Below, piece by piece: positions 52,320-61,140 of a stretch of DNA of 64,000 nt (positions are counted from its first letter, which is position 1; every line of letters begins with the position of its first letter). This stretch comes from Flavobacteriales bacterium (GTDB lineage: Bacteria; Bacteroidota; Bacteroidia; CAIKAF01). The stretch spans positions 409,341-473,340 of the forward strand of contig JAKRSD010000020.1 in the NCBI GenBank assembly GCA_022402535.1. The letters are read 5' to 3'. Both the position numbers and the translations under genes were made by a program. The notes beneath the pieces were generated by a model that was not told the origin of the DNA, did not search any database, and saw nothing but the letters and a program-made list of their open reading frames with translations.

Positions 52320-55300
52320 CAGCTGCCGGTGTTTTTGGGTCCGTGAATAAAATACATACCTATTTTGCCTTTTCCTTTTGCATCAATTTCGCCACGGAAC
52401 TCCGTTTCAAAATCGGAGGAGATTAATGCGTGCGTGGAGGAAGAGATATTAATTTTTCCGATTTCGCAGGAACTTTCCATACGAGAAGCCGTGTTTACCG
52501 TGTCGCCCCAGATATCGTAGGCAAACTTTTTGCTGCCCACCACTCCCGCTACTACCGGGCCGCTGTGTATGCCAATACGGATATCGAAATAGCTTTTACC
52601 CTGGGCCATTCGTTCAGCCTTGTGGTTTTCCATGTAATCTCTTATTTCCAGAGCCGCCAACACCAACGAGTGGGCGTGATTTTCAGATGGCACGGGAAGC
52701 CCGCCCACACACATGTAAGAATCTCCTATGGTTTTTATTTTTTCAATTCCGTATTTTCCTATGATGCCGTCAAAAGCCCTGAAAACAGTATCAATCTGCT
52801 GAACCAGCTCTTCAGGGCTCATGCTTTCGGCAATATTGGTAAACCCCTTAAAATCGGTAAACAATACACTTACGCTTTCAAACCGTTTAGGAGAAGCAAA
52901 CCCTTTCGTTTTCAGCTCCTGTGCGGTTTCTTCAGGAAGAATGTTTAACAGCAGATTGTCGGACTTTTGTTTTTCTTCTGCCAGTTCTGCGGTTCTTTCG
53001 GCCACTTTTTGTTCCAGGTTTTCGTAGAGCAGGGCGTTATCAATCGACACGGCAATCTGCCCGGAAAGTAGCGAAAGCAGGTCTATCCGCTCTTGGGTAA
53101 ATGCGCCCGTGGTGAGGTTGTTTTCTAAATATAACACGCCGACACTCTTGCCCTGATTGATAATCGGCAGGCAAAGCACCGATTTTATTTTATTTTTGAG
53201 GATATAGGGGTCTTTTGCATAACGGATATCCGTTTCCGCATTATTTACCACCACACTTTCGCCGGTGCGGTTTACATAGGTTACAATGGTTCCTGAAATA
53301 CTTTTACACTCTTCCATCGGAATGTGCTGCAATACATCGGCTTCGCTGCTGTTGGCCGAGAGTTCGGCTTCCACGAAAAGCCCGCCTTCGGCCTGCAAAA
53401 GCAAAATGCCTTTTTCGGCACCGGCGTTTTCAATTACTATGGCCATCAGCTTGTTGAGAAGCCTGGAAAGAACAATTTCGCCCGAAATGGATGTAGAAGA
53501 TTTAAGTACTGTATTCATGTCCAGCACACTTCCGTGAAGCATGGAAGAATCTTCGTCTACCGAAGCGCTTTCGCTCAGCGAGGTGGCGCGATTTACGCCG
53601 GATACATATTTGGGTAAATTTTGTTCCAGATTGCGAAGTTTGGCGGTTGCCCCCCATTCTCGATAGGTGTTATAAGCTGATTTCAGATAAAACTCTGCCA
53701 GATCATGTGCTTCCTGTTCCAGATAAAAACGTCCGGTAAGCTCGTAGGCTAATGCTGTTTCGTGTGTAAACTCCTGTTTGGCTGATTCCGCTATAGCGCG
53801 ATCATAAAGCGTGCGTGCATCGTTGAAATTTCCTTTCACCCGTTTCCATTCTGCCTCCATCAGCCATTGTTTGTGAAGAAAATTTTCGGGAGCCGTTTCA
53901 GACCATTTTTTCATGGCCCTGATGTTCTTTTTTATCCGCGAAGCACTCCGGTGTTTTTCTTTTCCGTTTAACCCGGGATATAGCGAAGCCAGACACAGCG
54001 CTTCGTAAAAGTGATGATTCGGAATTTCGAACTTTGCCAAAACGGCGTCCAGCAGTTTGCGGGCTTCTTCGGCATGTTTTTTTGCCATTTCCATTTCACG
54101 GAAATGCACACCCAGCACCAATTTGTTGAAGTGTATGAAAAAGGCGCCGGTCTGGTCGTTCCGTTTGGCATTCTGTACCGTCATTTTTTCTTCGTTATAG
54201 GCATCGCCCGTAAGTACAACCGGGTTTGAGGACTTACCCATAAAATTGAGCATGGCCTGCCTGTACACTTCGTTATAGTTGTAATTGGTCTCCTGCTTAA
54301 ACCGCAGATAACTTTCAGAATAGGCTTTGGTTTCCTCCTCTAAACGCGAAAGCGGTTTGCCGCACAAAAAGGCATGTATGCAATAGATATTCGTGTTCAC
54401 GCACGAAAACTCAATCAACCCGGTTTCCAGCCCGATATGAAAGGAGTCCTGAAGCGGACCCAGTGTGTTTTTTACATGTTCGTTCCAATGAATGGTAAGC
54501 GCAAAGGGGGATACATAAATCTGGGCTTTCCATTCTTTGGCGTCTAATTTTTCTAATAGATCCAGCGAGAGTTTACCGAAGCTGTAACCTTTGCGCATCA
54601 TGCCCAACACGCCACATAAAATCACTCCGTATGAACCATAAGCAAAGCACGAAACGGCATTGTTTCCATATTTGAGCGAGAGCTTCATCATACGAAAAAC
54701 AATAAGGGGCAGCAGACTCGGCATGGCCCAGTACACCGAAGAGGTGATGTGGGCAATTACCCGCATGGCCGAAATTTTATACGGGTCGGTCATGATGGGT
54801 AAAGAAAGCAGGTATTCGTTGTTTTTTCCCCGAAGTCGCCAAAAGGTTAAGGCCAACTCTTTGGCCACGTGCAGCATGTTGGGTTTTTTTGGGAAACTTT
54901 CGCCCAATTGTTCCAGCAGTTCCAGCCCGGTGTGAATGGCGTCCAACAGCCTGTTTTGGGCCTTGTAGGCCAATATGCGGATTTCGTAGGGTTTTACTTT
55001 TTCGAGCAGTTCTTTGGCGTTTTTAAGTACGGCATCTATGAGCACGTCCATTTTATCAAAATATCCGCTCAGATAGGCGCTTTCTGCGGCATCAATATGC
55101 AGGTCGCGGGCCAGTTCGTATTGCGATTGCCAGGCGTTGTTTTTTAAAAGCCGGATTCCCGTTTCCAGATAGTTAAACGCCGGCTGGAATGCCGAAGATT
55201 GTTTTGCCTTGCGCCCCGCATCCAGGTTGAGTTTGGCCAACAGTTCTTTTTCTTCTTCTGTTGTAATAATCTCTATTCCCCGGTTCCACTGATTGGTAAT

Positions 55301-57403
55301 ATCAAACAGGGCTTCATCGCGCTTATCGGGCGCAATGTTTTCCAACATTTTTTTACCGATACTCAGGTGAACCGTGTTTTTTTCTTCTTCGGGAATCAGC
55401 GTGTAAACGGCCTGTTGAATCCGGTCGTGGGCAAATTTATACGAGCCGCTGCCCATCGGAATAACCAACCCTTCGCTCAGGGCTTCGTATAGCAGCTCTG
55501 CAGGATTTCCGTCCGTATATATGGCAGAAAGGGTTTCTTCATCGAAAGAGTTGCCGATACAGGCTGCCAACTTTAAGATGCGTATCGTTTCGGCGGGTAA
55601 TTTTTGCACCTTGTTGGCCATCAGCTCCACCACATTGTCCGTGATGTTCTGCTTCTGAATTTTTTGAAGATTCCAGTTCCAGGCTTTTTCTTCAAAACGA
55701 AACGAAAGCAGTCCATCGTTTGCCAAAGACTTTAAAAACTGGATAAGGAAAAAGGCGTTTCCCCGGGTTTTTTCATACACCAGCCGGGTCAATTCTTTGG
55801 TTTTTTCTGGCTGTGTAAGTAAAGAGTCTGCAATCAGTTCGTTAACATGGTTTTCACTCAGGTTTTCCAACAAGATTTTCTCGGCAAAAATTCCTGATTT
55901 TTTCAGCTCGTCCAGCGTAATGATGAGCGGATGGGTAATATCGGTTTCATTATCGCGGTATGCGCCGATGAATAAAAAATGGCGGATGGCCGGGTCGGTC
56001 ATCAACACTTTAAAAAGGCTTAAAGACGAAGAATCTGCCCATTGCAGGTCGTCAATAAAAAGCACCAGCGGATTTTCTTCTGCGGCAAGTGCTGCCGTGA
56101 ATTTGCTGAACACATAATTAAACCGGTTTTGCGCTTCGCTTCCGCCCACTTCAGGCACTTCGGGCTGTGTTCCAATGATGAGTTCGAGATTTGGCAGCAC
56201 ATCGGTAAGTACTTTACCTTCGCTGCCCACTGCGGCTAATATTTTTTGGCGCATGCTGTTCAGCCGGTCTTCATTTTCAGACAACAGCAGATTGATAAAC
56301 TCCCGGAAGGCTTTTAAAATGGCGTAATAGGGAATTCCGCGCTGAAATTGATCAAATTTTCCTTCCAGAAACCAGCCTCTGTTTTTGGTAATGGCCCTGT
56401 GTGTTTCGTGGACCAATGCGGATTTACCGGTTCCCGAGTAACCAAAAACCGTTAATAATTTTTTGCCGCCTTTTGCCGCCTGATTATAACAATCTAACAG
56501 GGCATCAATCTGTTTTTCGCGGCCATATAATTTTTGGGGAATGGAATATCGGCCCGAAAAATCATTCTGTCCCAACGGAAATGCAGAAATGGCCCCTTTT
56601 TCTAACCATTCTTTTTGGCACTCTTCCAAATCCATCCGTAGTCCATAAGCAGACTGGTAGCGGTCTTCTGCATTCTTGGACAAAAGCTTCAGTACGATGT
56701 CTGATAAGATTTCGGGAACAGCAGAATTAAATACCGTAACGGGTTCGGGCTGCACGGCAATATGGCAATGCACCAGCTCCATCGGGTCTGAAGAAACAAA
56801 AGGAACCCTTCCGGTGAGAATTTCATAAAAAAGTACTCCCGTGGAATATAAATCGGTACGGTAATCTACAATGCGGTTTACGCGCCCCGTTTGCTCGGGA
56901 GAATTGTATGTTAATGTGCCCTCCAGCAGCTCGGGATTTCCCAGATACTGCATGCGTAAATCCAGCTTGGTGGAGATTCCGAAATCGATGATTTTTACTT
57001 CGCCGGTTCCGGCCTGAATAAGCACATTGTTGGAATTGATGTCTTTGTGAATAATCCGGTTTTGATGTACATCCTCGAGGGCTTTCGCCATTCCTGTGGC
57101 GATTTTAAGAAACCGTTCGATTTCCGCAGGTTTTTGCATCAGCTCCTGACGGATGGTTTTTCCTTCAATCCACTCTAAGAACAGAGCGTGCCGGTTGTTG
57201 ATTTTTGTCCGTTTCAACGAACGCCGGATACCGGGCAGGTTTAATCCTTCAATAATGTCAGATTCGTTATAAAATTGGGCAATATCTAACGGGGTGGGAA
57301 ATTCAAAGTTTAAAATTTTCATCACCACCGGAAAATCCCATTCCGGGTCTATAGCTCTATAGACTTTGGATTTTCTGCTCTCATAAATAAGAGTTTCCGA
57401 CAT
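52319..57403 (-). CDS. Giant sensor: protein kinase + AAA-ATPase + helical repeats + GAF + adenylate cyclase
   Basis: 1694 residues. Ser/Thr kinase-like domain (1-~275) with Lys29, HKDIN (119-123) and DFG (140-142). A predicted STAND/AAA ATPase (~291-600) with Walker A GYSGTGKS (321-328) and Walker B LVLFIDDLQWAD (Asp451/452). A long TPR-like helical region (~600-1270), a GAF domain (~1290-1450), a coiled coil, and a class III cyclase (1512-1690) with metal ligands Asp1517 and Asp1561, adenine-selecting Lys1557 and Asp1630, and transition-state Asn1637/Arg1641, so the product should be cAMP. It is the first gene of the lipoxygenase operon and its stop overlaps the lipoxygenase start, suggesting it senses and signals in that pathway (inference). 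Confidence 0.93.
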   Translation of the reverse strand: MSETLIYESRKSKVYRAIDPEWDFPVVMKILNFEFPTPLDIAQFYNESDIIEGLNLPGIRRSLKRTKINNRHALFLEWIEGKTIRQELMQKPAEIERFLKIATGMAKALEDVHQNRIIHKDINSNNVLIQAGTGEVKIIDFGISTKLDLRMQYLGNPELLEGTLTYNSPEQTGRVNRIVDYRTDLYSTGVLFYEILTGRVPFVSSDPMELVHCHIAVQPEPVTVFNSAVPEILSDIVLKLLSKNAEDRYQSAYGLRMDLEECQKEWLEKGAISAFPLGQNDFSGRYSIPQKLYGREKQIDALLDCYNQAAKGGKKLLTVFGYSGTGKSALVHETHRAITKNRGWFLEGKFDQFQRGIPYYAILKAFREFINLLLSENEDRLNSMRQKILAAVGSEGKVLTDVLPNLELIIGTQPEVPEVGGSEAQNRFNYVFSKFTAALAAEENPLVLFIDDLQWADSSSLSLFKVLMTDPAIRHFLFIGAYRDNETDITHPLIITLDELKKSGIFAEKILLENLSENHVNELIADSLLTQPEKTKELTRLVYEKTRGNAFFLIQFLKSLANDGLLSFRFEEKAWNWNLQKIQKQNITDNVVELMANKVQKLPAETIRILKLAACIGNSFDEETLSAIYTDGNPAELLYEALSEGLVIPMGSGSYKFAHDRIQQAVYTLIPEEEKNTVHLSIGKKMLENIAPDKRDEALFDITNQWNRGIEIITTEEEKELLAKLNLDAGRKAKQSSAFQPAFNYLETGIRLLKNNAWQSQYELARDLHIDAAESAYLSGYFDKMDVLIDAVLKNAKELLEKVKPYEIRILAYKAQNRLLDAIHTGLELLEQLGESFPKKPNMLHVAKELALTFWRLRGKNNEYLLSLPIMTDPYKISAMRVIAHITSSVYWAMPSLLPLIVFRMMKLSLKYGNNAVSCFAYGSYGVILCGVLGMMRKGYSFGKLSLDLLEKLDAKEWKAQIYVSPFALTIHWNEHVKNTLGPLQDSFHIGLETGLIEFSCVNTNIYCIHAFLCGKPLSRLEEETKAYSESYLRFKQETNYNYNEVYRQAMLNFMGKSSNPVVLTGDAYNEEKMTVQNAKRNDQTGAFFIHFNKLVLGVHFREMEMAKKHAEEARKLLDAVLAKFEIPNHHFYEALCLASLYPGLNGKEKHRSASRIKKNIRAMKKWSETAPENFLHKQWLMEAEWKRVKGNFNDARTLYDRAIAESAKQEFTHETALAYELTGRFYLEQEAHDLAEFYLKSAYNTYREWGATAKLRNLEQNLPKYVSGVNRATSLSESASVDEDSSMLHGSVLDMNTVLKSSTSISGEIVLSRLLNKLMAIVIENAGAEKGILLLQAEGGLFVEAELSANSSEADVLQHIPMEECKSISGTIVTYVNRTGESVVVNNAETDIRYAKDPYILKNKIKSVLCLPIINQGKSVGVLYLENNLTTGAFTQERIDLLSLLSGQIAVSIDNALLYENLEQKVAERTAELAEEKQKSDNLLLNILPEETAQELKTKGFASPKRFESVSVLFTDFKGFTNIAESMSPEELVQQIDTVFRAFDGIIGKYGIEKIKTIGDSYMCVGGLPVPSENHAHSLVLAALEIRDYMENHKAERMAQGKSYFDIRIGIHSGPVVAGVVGSKKFAYDIWGDTVNTASRMESSCEIGKINISSSTHALISSDFETEFRGEIDAKGKGKIGMYFIHGPKNTGS

Positions 57404-57425
57404 TTTACAGGGCTCGTTTGTCGTG

Positions 57426-57455
57426 TAAAGTTAGAAGGATGGTTTAATATACCAA
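57426..57455 (-). promoter_or_regulatory. Promoter of the sensor-lipoxygenase operon
   Basis: Minus strand: TTG (57453-57455), 19-bp spacer, TAACTTTA (57426-57433), i.e. the consensus with G to A in the last position. The ATG at 57403 is 22 bp downstream. It separates this operon from the UbiB-like gene. Confidence 0.6.
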
Positions 57456-57482
57456 GTGGCCAGAGCGAGAAAACTGATTTTT

Positions 57483-57504
57483 AAAAGAGGAGAAACCCTC
57501 TTTT
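57483..57504 (-). terminator. Terminator hairpin after the UbiB/ABC1 gene
   Basis: AAAAGAGG-AGAAAC-CCTCTTTT stem-loop adjoining the UbiB stop codon at 57506. The T run is inside the stem, so it is a moderate terminator; it could limit read-through into the lipoxygenase operon. Confidence 0.5.
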
Positions 57505-57505
57505 A

Positions 57506-59161
57506 TTACTTCCGCAGAAGCCTGTAGCCTACAATGGAAGAAATAAAATATCCCAATATGCCCAGAACGCTTACGTTCCCGTAAAGCGGTGGAAATTTGG
57601 CAGCAATAAGAATGGTGCTGCATATAAGCCAGATGCCCAAAACGATAGCCAGTTCTATTTTGGCAGAGGTTTTTTTCATCTCCTTGCTGAACCGCATCAT
57701 TTCCTTTTCAACTCCTTCGTATTTTCCCGTTATTTCTTTTACGTTCTGAACAATGTCCCGGGTGTCAGATGGCATGCTTTCTAATATGGACATAATATCT
57801 CCGGCATTCATCACAATTCGCTCCCACACTTTACCCGGGCTGTACCGGTCGCGGAAAACCCCTCTCAGGTGGGGCTCCAGCTCGCCCAATATATTCATGT
57901 CTGGGTATAACACACGTCCTACCCCTTCAATGGTTACCATGGCTTTGGTGAGTACAAAAAAATCTGCTGGCATCTGCACCCGCTGTTCTTTCAAAATATC
58001 GCGGATCCGGCTGAAGTAAAACTCCAGATTTATTTCTTCGGGTTTGTCGCGGTTAAAGGCATAAATCAGGTCGTCGATTTCTATCAGAAGTTTACGTTCG
58101 TTGGGTATCCGTTTTCCCACCATCAGGTGTTTGATGCCGTTAACTACTTTTTGGGGATTTCCGGTTCGGATTCCGAGCAAAATGTCGGCGAACGAGTACA
58201 AATCACTTCTTAAAACAGAGCCCATCATACCGAAATCAATAAAACAGATGCGGTTGTCGTGTAATACAAAAATGTTTCCGGGGTGCGGGTCGCCATGAAA
58301 AAAACCGAACTCAAAAATCTGCCTGAACAGCGAAGCCATTCCGATTCGGGCTACCATTTCGGGCTGACTGTTTACGGATTCGTATTTCTCCAGATCGGTA
58401 ACTTTTATACCCTTCACAAAATCCATTACCAGCACGGTTTCGGTGCAAAGCGGACGGTGAATTTCGGGCACATAAATGGCAGGGTCGTCTTTTACCGTGA
58501 TAGCAAAACGGTTTTGGTTGGCCGCCTCGTTCAAAAAACTCAGTTCACGTAAAAATCCGGTTTCAAAATTATTGACCACCTCAAGCACATCTACGGCTGA
58601 TTTATCTCCGTACATGTCCATGTATCTTGATGCACCAAAGCGGAGAATTTCTAAATCCAGATGTATGAAGTTGGTAATTTCCGGCCGTTGAATTTTAATG
58701 ATTACTTCGCGGCCGTTTTTTAATTTGGCCCTATGCACCTGAGCGATGGAGGCTGCTGCCAGCGGAACGGGGTCAAACTCGTCAATAAATTTTTCAGGGG
58801 GGCCGCCCCATTGTGTTTTTAGAATAGCAACAGCCTTTTCAACAGGAAAAGGTGGCACGTTGCTCTGCAGTTTTTCAAATTCTATAATCAGTTCCTTGGG
58901 AAGCAAATCGGGTCTGGTGCTGAGAATCTGGGCAAATTTGATTGCAGTGGTACCCATTTCTTCTACGGCAAACCGCATGCGCTCCCAGCGGGTAAAGTTT
59001 TTTAACTCGGCGTTCTGTTTTTTAGGAAAAAATCGCTGAAAAATGCGAACAGATCTTCCCAATCCGAAAGAAGCCAACTCATCCGCCAGGCCAAATTTGG
59101 CCAGAATAACAAAGAGGCGATAAATTCGGCGGATATGTTTTATTTTCAGCCCGGCAGACAC
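57506..59161 (-). CDS. UbiB/ABC1 (ADCK-type) atypical kinase, GTG start
   Basis: 551 residues. Hallmarks: the K-x-G-Q-like segment IKFAQILSTRPDLLP (Ala in place of the usual Gly), the Ala-rich loop PLAAASIAQVHRA instead of a P-loop, the catalytic GFFHGDPHPGN and DFGMMG, and two C-terminal membrane helices (about 505-523 and 530-548). UbiB proteins support quinone/isoprenoid lipid biosynthesis at the membrane. No ATG lies between an in-frame stop (59171) and the conserved N-terminus, so GTG at 59161 is the likely start. It is upstream of the lipoxygenase operon on the same strand but separated by a hairpin and promoter. Confidence 0.9.
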   Translation of the reverse strand: MSAGLKIKHIRRIYRLFVILAKFGLADELASFGLGRSVRIFQRFFPKKQNAELKNFTRWERMRFAVEEMGTTAIKFAQILSTRPDLLPKELIIEFEKLQSNVPPFPVEKAVAILKTQWGGPPEKFIDEFDPVPLAAASIAQVHRAKLKNGREVIIKIQRPEITNFIHLDLEILRFGASRYMDMYGDKSAVDVLEVVNNFETGFLRELSFLNEAANQNRFAITVKDDPAIYVPEIHRPLCTETVLVMDFVKGIKVTDLEKYESVNSQPEMVARIGMASLFRQIFEFGFFHGDPHPGNIFVLHDNRICFIDFGMMGSVLRSDLYSFADILLGIRTGNPQKVVNGIKHLMVGKRIPNERKLLIEIDDLIYAFNRDKPEEINLEFYFSRIRDILKEQRVQMPADFFVLTKAMVTIEGVGRVLYPDMNILGELEPHLRGVFRDRYSPGKVWERIVMNAGDIMSILESMPSDTRDIVQNVKEITGKYEGVEKEMMRFSKEMKKTSAKIELAIVLGIWLICSTILIAAKFPPLYGNVSVLGILGYFISSIVGYRLLRK

Positions 59162-59229
59162 AGCATAATATTATAAGTGCGAATGTAGTTAATTCCATCA
59201 GATATTTTATGTATAAGCCATGAGCGTTT

Positions 59230-60012
59230 ATGGGCAGAAAGAAGAAAAAGAAAACAGGTTTGGCGGTATTTATTTTATCTACGCTTTTGGTTTTGGCAGG
59301 TCTTATGACCCTGTTTACACTATCGGATTTGCGCCGGTTTTATACCCGCTGGAAAGGCCTTCCGCCTCCCGTGCACAAAGAATTTGGCGTAAGGGTGCCT
59401 ACGGGATATCCGATTACGGGCATTGATGTTTCCCGTTATCAGCGTGAAATAGATTGGAAAAAAGTGAAAGAAATGAATTCAGAAGGGTATAAAGTAAATT
59501 TTGTTTTTGCAAAAGCTGGAGAAGGATATAACCTGAAAGACCCTCAATTTGAAAATAACCGAAAAGGCTGTAAAAAAGAAGGAATTACCTTTGGTGCATA
59601 CCATTATTTTCATCCTGACAAGGACCCGGTGCGTCAGGCCGACTTTTTTGTTTCATTGTTCACACCGCAAAAAGGCGATCTGCCCCCTGTGTGTGATATC
59701 GAAGAAACGAAGTTTATGAAACCCGAAGCCATCAGGGCTTCGTTGAAACAGTTTTTGAAGCGGGTAGAAGCCCTAACGGGAATGAAACCGGTTCTGTATT
59801 CGTATCATTCATTCTATCAAAAGAACCTTAAAGGACATTTTGATGACTATCCTTTGTGGATTGCTCATTATGGCTCTTTAAAACCCGGAACCGGCGGTTG
59901 GGCATTTTGGCAATTTACCGAGCGGGCGAATATCAGCGGTATATACGGAAAGGTGGATTTGAATGTATTTAGCGGTTCGCGAGAAGAATTTTTCAAGCTC
60001 CGAAAACGGTGA
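59230..60012 (+). CDS. GH25 lysozyme, membrane-anchored
   Basis: 260 residues. Basic start (MGRKKKKKTG) plus one hydrophobic helix (about 11-30), then a GH25 muramidase: GIDVSRYQ with Asp66, FVFAKAGEGY, and the catalytic DxE pair Asp156-Ile-Glu158 in CDIEE; the Asp/Tyr/Trp-rich WIAHYGSLKPGTGGWAFWQFTE follows. It cleaves the glycan strands of peptidoglycan from the periplasmic face. It stands alone between the divergent UbiB gene and convergent queD. Confidence 0.94.
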   Translation: MGRKKKKKTGLAVFILSTLLVLAGLMTLFTLSDLRRFYTRWKGLPPPVHKEFGVRVPTGYPITGIDVSRYQREIDWKKVKEMNSEGYKVNFVFAKAGEGYNLKDPQFENNRKGCKKEGITFGAYHYFHPDKDPVRQADFFVSLFTPQKGDLPPVCDIEETKFMKPEAIRASLKQFLKRVEALTGMKPVLYSYHSFYQKNLKGHFDDYPLWIAHYGSLKPGTGGWAFWQFTERANISGIYGKVDLNVFSGSREEFFKLRKR

Positions 60013-60022
60013 AGCCTATTTC

Positions 60023-60430
60023 CTAAGCCGGAAATTCCACAAAATTGCGGTCGGTTTCGTATAGCCTGATTTGTAAATCCAGAGCGGGCTTAAGTTTGGG
60101 TCTGAGAATATTATAGATTACTACGGCAATGTTTTCGGCGGTGGGGTTCAGGTTTTTAAATTCGGCCGTGTCCAGGTTCAGGTTTTTGTGGTCAAAACGG
60201 TTTTCTACCTCTTCTTTTATCAGGTCGGCCAATTCTTTAATATCTATCACATATCCGGTTTCCGGGTTGATTTCTCCTGTTACTTTTACTTCCAGGTTAT
60301 AGTTGTGTCCGTGGAAATTGGCATTGTTACATTTGCCGAAAACGGCACTGTTTTTTTCATCTGTCCACGCGGGATTATACAGGCGATGCGCCGCATTAAA
60401 ATGAGCTTTTCTGAAAACGGATACTTTCAT
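60023..60430 (-). CDS. queD: 6-pyruvoyl-tetrahydropterin synthase / 6-carboxytetrahydropterin synthase QueD
   Basis: 135 residues of the PTPS family. Zinc ligands His15 (AAHRL), His40 and His42 (HGHNY); catalytic Cys34 in GKCNNANFHGH; FDHKNLN with the catalytic His; PTAEN and Glu125 in YETDRN binding the pterin ring. It converts 7,8-dihydroneopterin triphosphate in queuosine (QueD) or pterin biosynthesis. No other que gene is in the window, so QueD versus PTPS rests on family knowledge. Confidence 0.9.
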   Translation of the reverse strand: MKVSVFRKAHFNAAHRLYNPAWTDEKNSAVFGKCNNANFHGHNYNLEVKVTGEINPETGYVIDIKELADLIKEEVENRFDHKNLNLDTAEFKNLNPTAENIAVVIYNILRPKLKPALDLQIRLYETDRNFVEFPA

Positions 60431-60482
60431 GGCATAAAATTAATCAAACAGAGAAGCGGAAGATAAGTTTTTCTACAAAACA

Positions 60483-60511
60483 AAATGCCCCAACCAGAGG
60501 CCGGGGCATTT
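60483..60511 (-). terminator. Terminator after ompH/skp-like gene
   Basis: AAATGCCCC/GGGGCATTT 9-bp stem with an 11-nt loop, followed on the minus strand by TTGTTTTG; 23 bp after the stop at 60535. Confidence 0.8.
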
Positions 60512-60534
60512 GAACGTATATTTTCAAAAAGATA

Positions 60535-61089
60535 TTATTTTTCTTTTGGTGCAGCAGGTGCCGTGGTAGGAAGTCCTAACTTCTTCTTCACATCAATGTC
60601 TAATGCATCGGCATCGTCCCAAACCAGCATAGTTCCCTGACTACGGTCGAATACGTAGGCATATCCTTTTTCTTTAGCCACATCTTTTGCGGCCTTCTCG
60701 GCTTTTTCTAAGATGGGCAGTGTAAGTTTATATTGTTTTTCCTGCAATTCCTGTTGAATGGTAACTTGGGCAAACTGCTGCATTTCTTGCTGTTTGGCCG
60801 CAATTTTTTCGTTTTTAAGTTTGTTCATACCTTCAGAGCGACTTGCTTTGTTGGCTTCATAATCGGCCATCATATCGCGAAGTTCTTTTTCCATGGCAAA
60901 ATACTCGTTTTCAAGTTCCTGGGAATACTTGGAAATTGCAGTATCTGCCTGTGCTTTTTCGGGCATCAGGGCTATAATTTCAGAAAGATCCACATGACCG
61001 ATTTTTTTGTTTTGGGCAAAAGCCCCAAAGCTTCCGGCGCTAAATAGAATTGCCACTAAGGCCGAAAACAGGATTGATTTTTTCATCAT
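60535..61089 (-). CDS. OmpH/Skp-like periplasmic chaperone
   Basis: 184 residues. Signal peptide (KKSILFSALVAILFSAGSFGAFAQ region), then NKKIGHVDLSEIIALMPE, the usual OmpH beginning (IG-VD--EI---MPE), a long coiled-coil arm (~60-130) and C-terminal AYVFDRSQGTMLVWDDADALDID, all as in Bacteroidota OmpH proteins. Skp-type chaperones hold outer-membrane proteins in the periplasm. A canonical promoter (TTG-N19-TACTTTTG) lies upstream and a terminator downstream, so it is monocistronic. A second in-frame ATG at 61086 is an equally good start. Confidence 0.92.
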   Translation of the reverse strand: MMKKSILFSALVAILFSAGSFGAFAQNKKIGHVDLSEIIALMPEKAQADTAISKYSQELENEYFAMEKELRDMMADYEANKASRSEGMNKLKNEKIAAKQQEMQQFAQVTIQQELQEKQYKLTLPILEKAEKAAKDVAKEKGYAYVFDRSQGTMLVWDDADALDIDVKKKLGLPTTAPAAPKEK

Positions 61090-61110
61090 TTTTATTTATT
61101 AAACAGGTTG

Positions 61111-61140
61111 CAAAAGTACATTTCTCTTTTAATCAGCCAA
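61111..61140 (-). promoter_or_regulatory. Promoter of ompH/skp-like gene
   Basis: Minus strand: TTG (61138-61140), 19-bp spacer, TACTTTTG (61111-61118), exact consensus; ATG 21 bp downstream. The -33 part overlaps the end of the upstream RluA gene. Confidence 0.72.
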
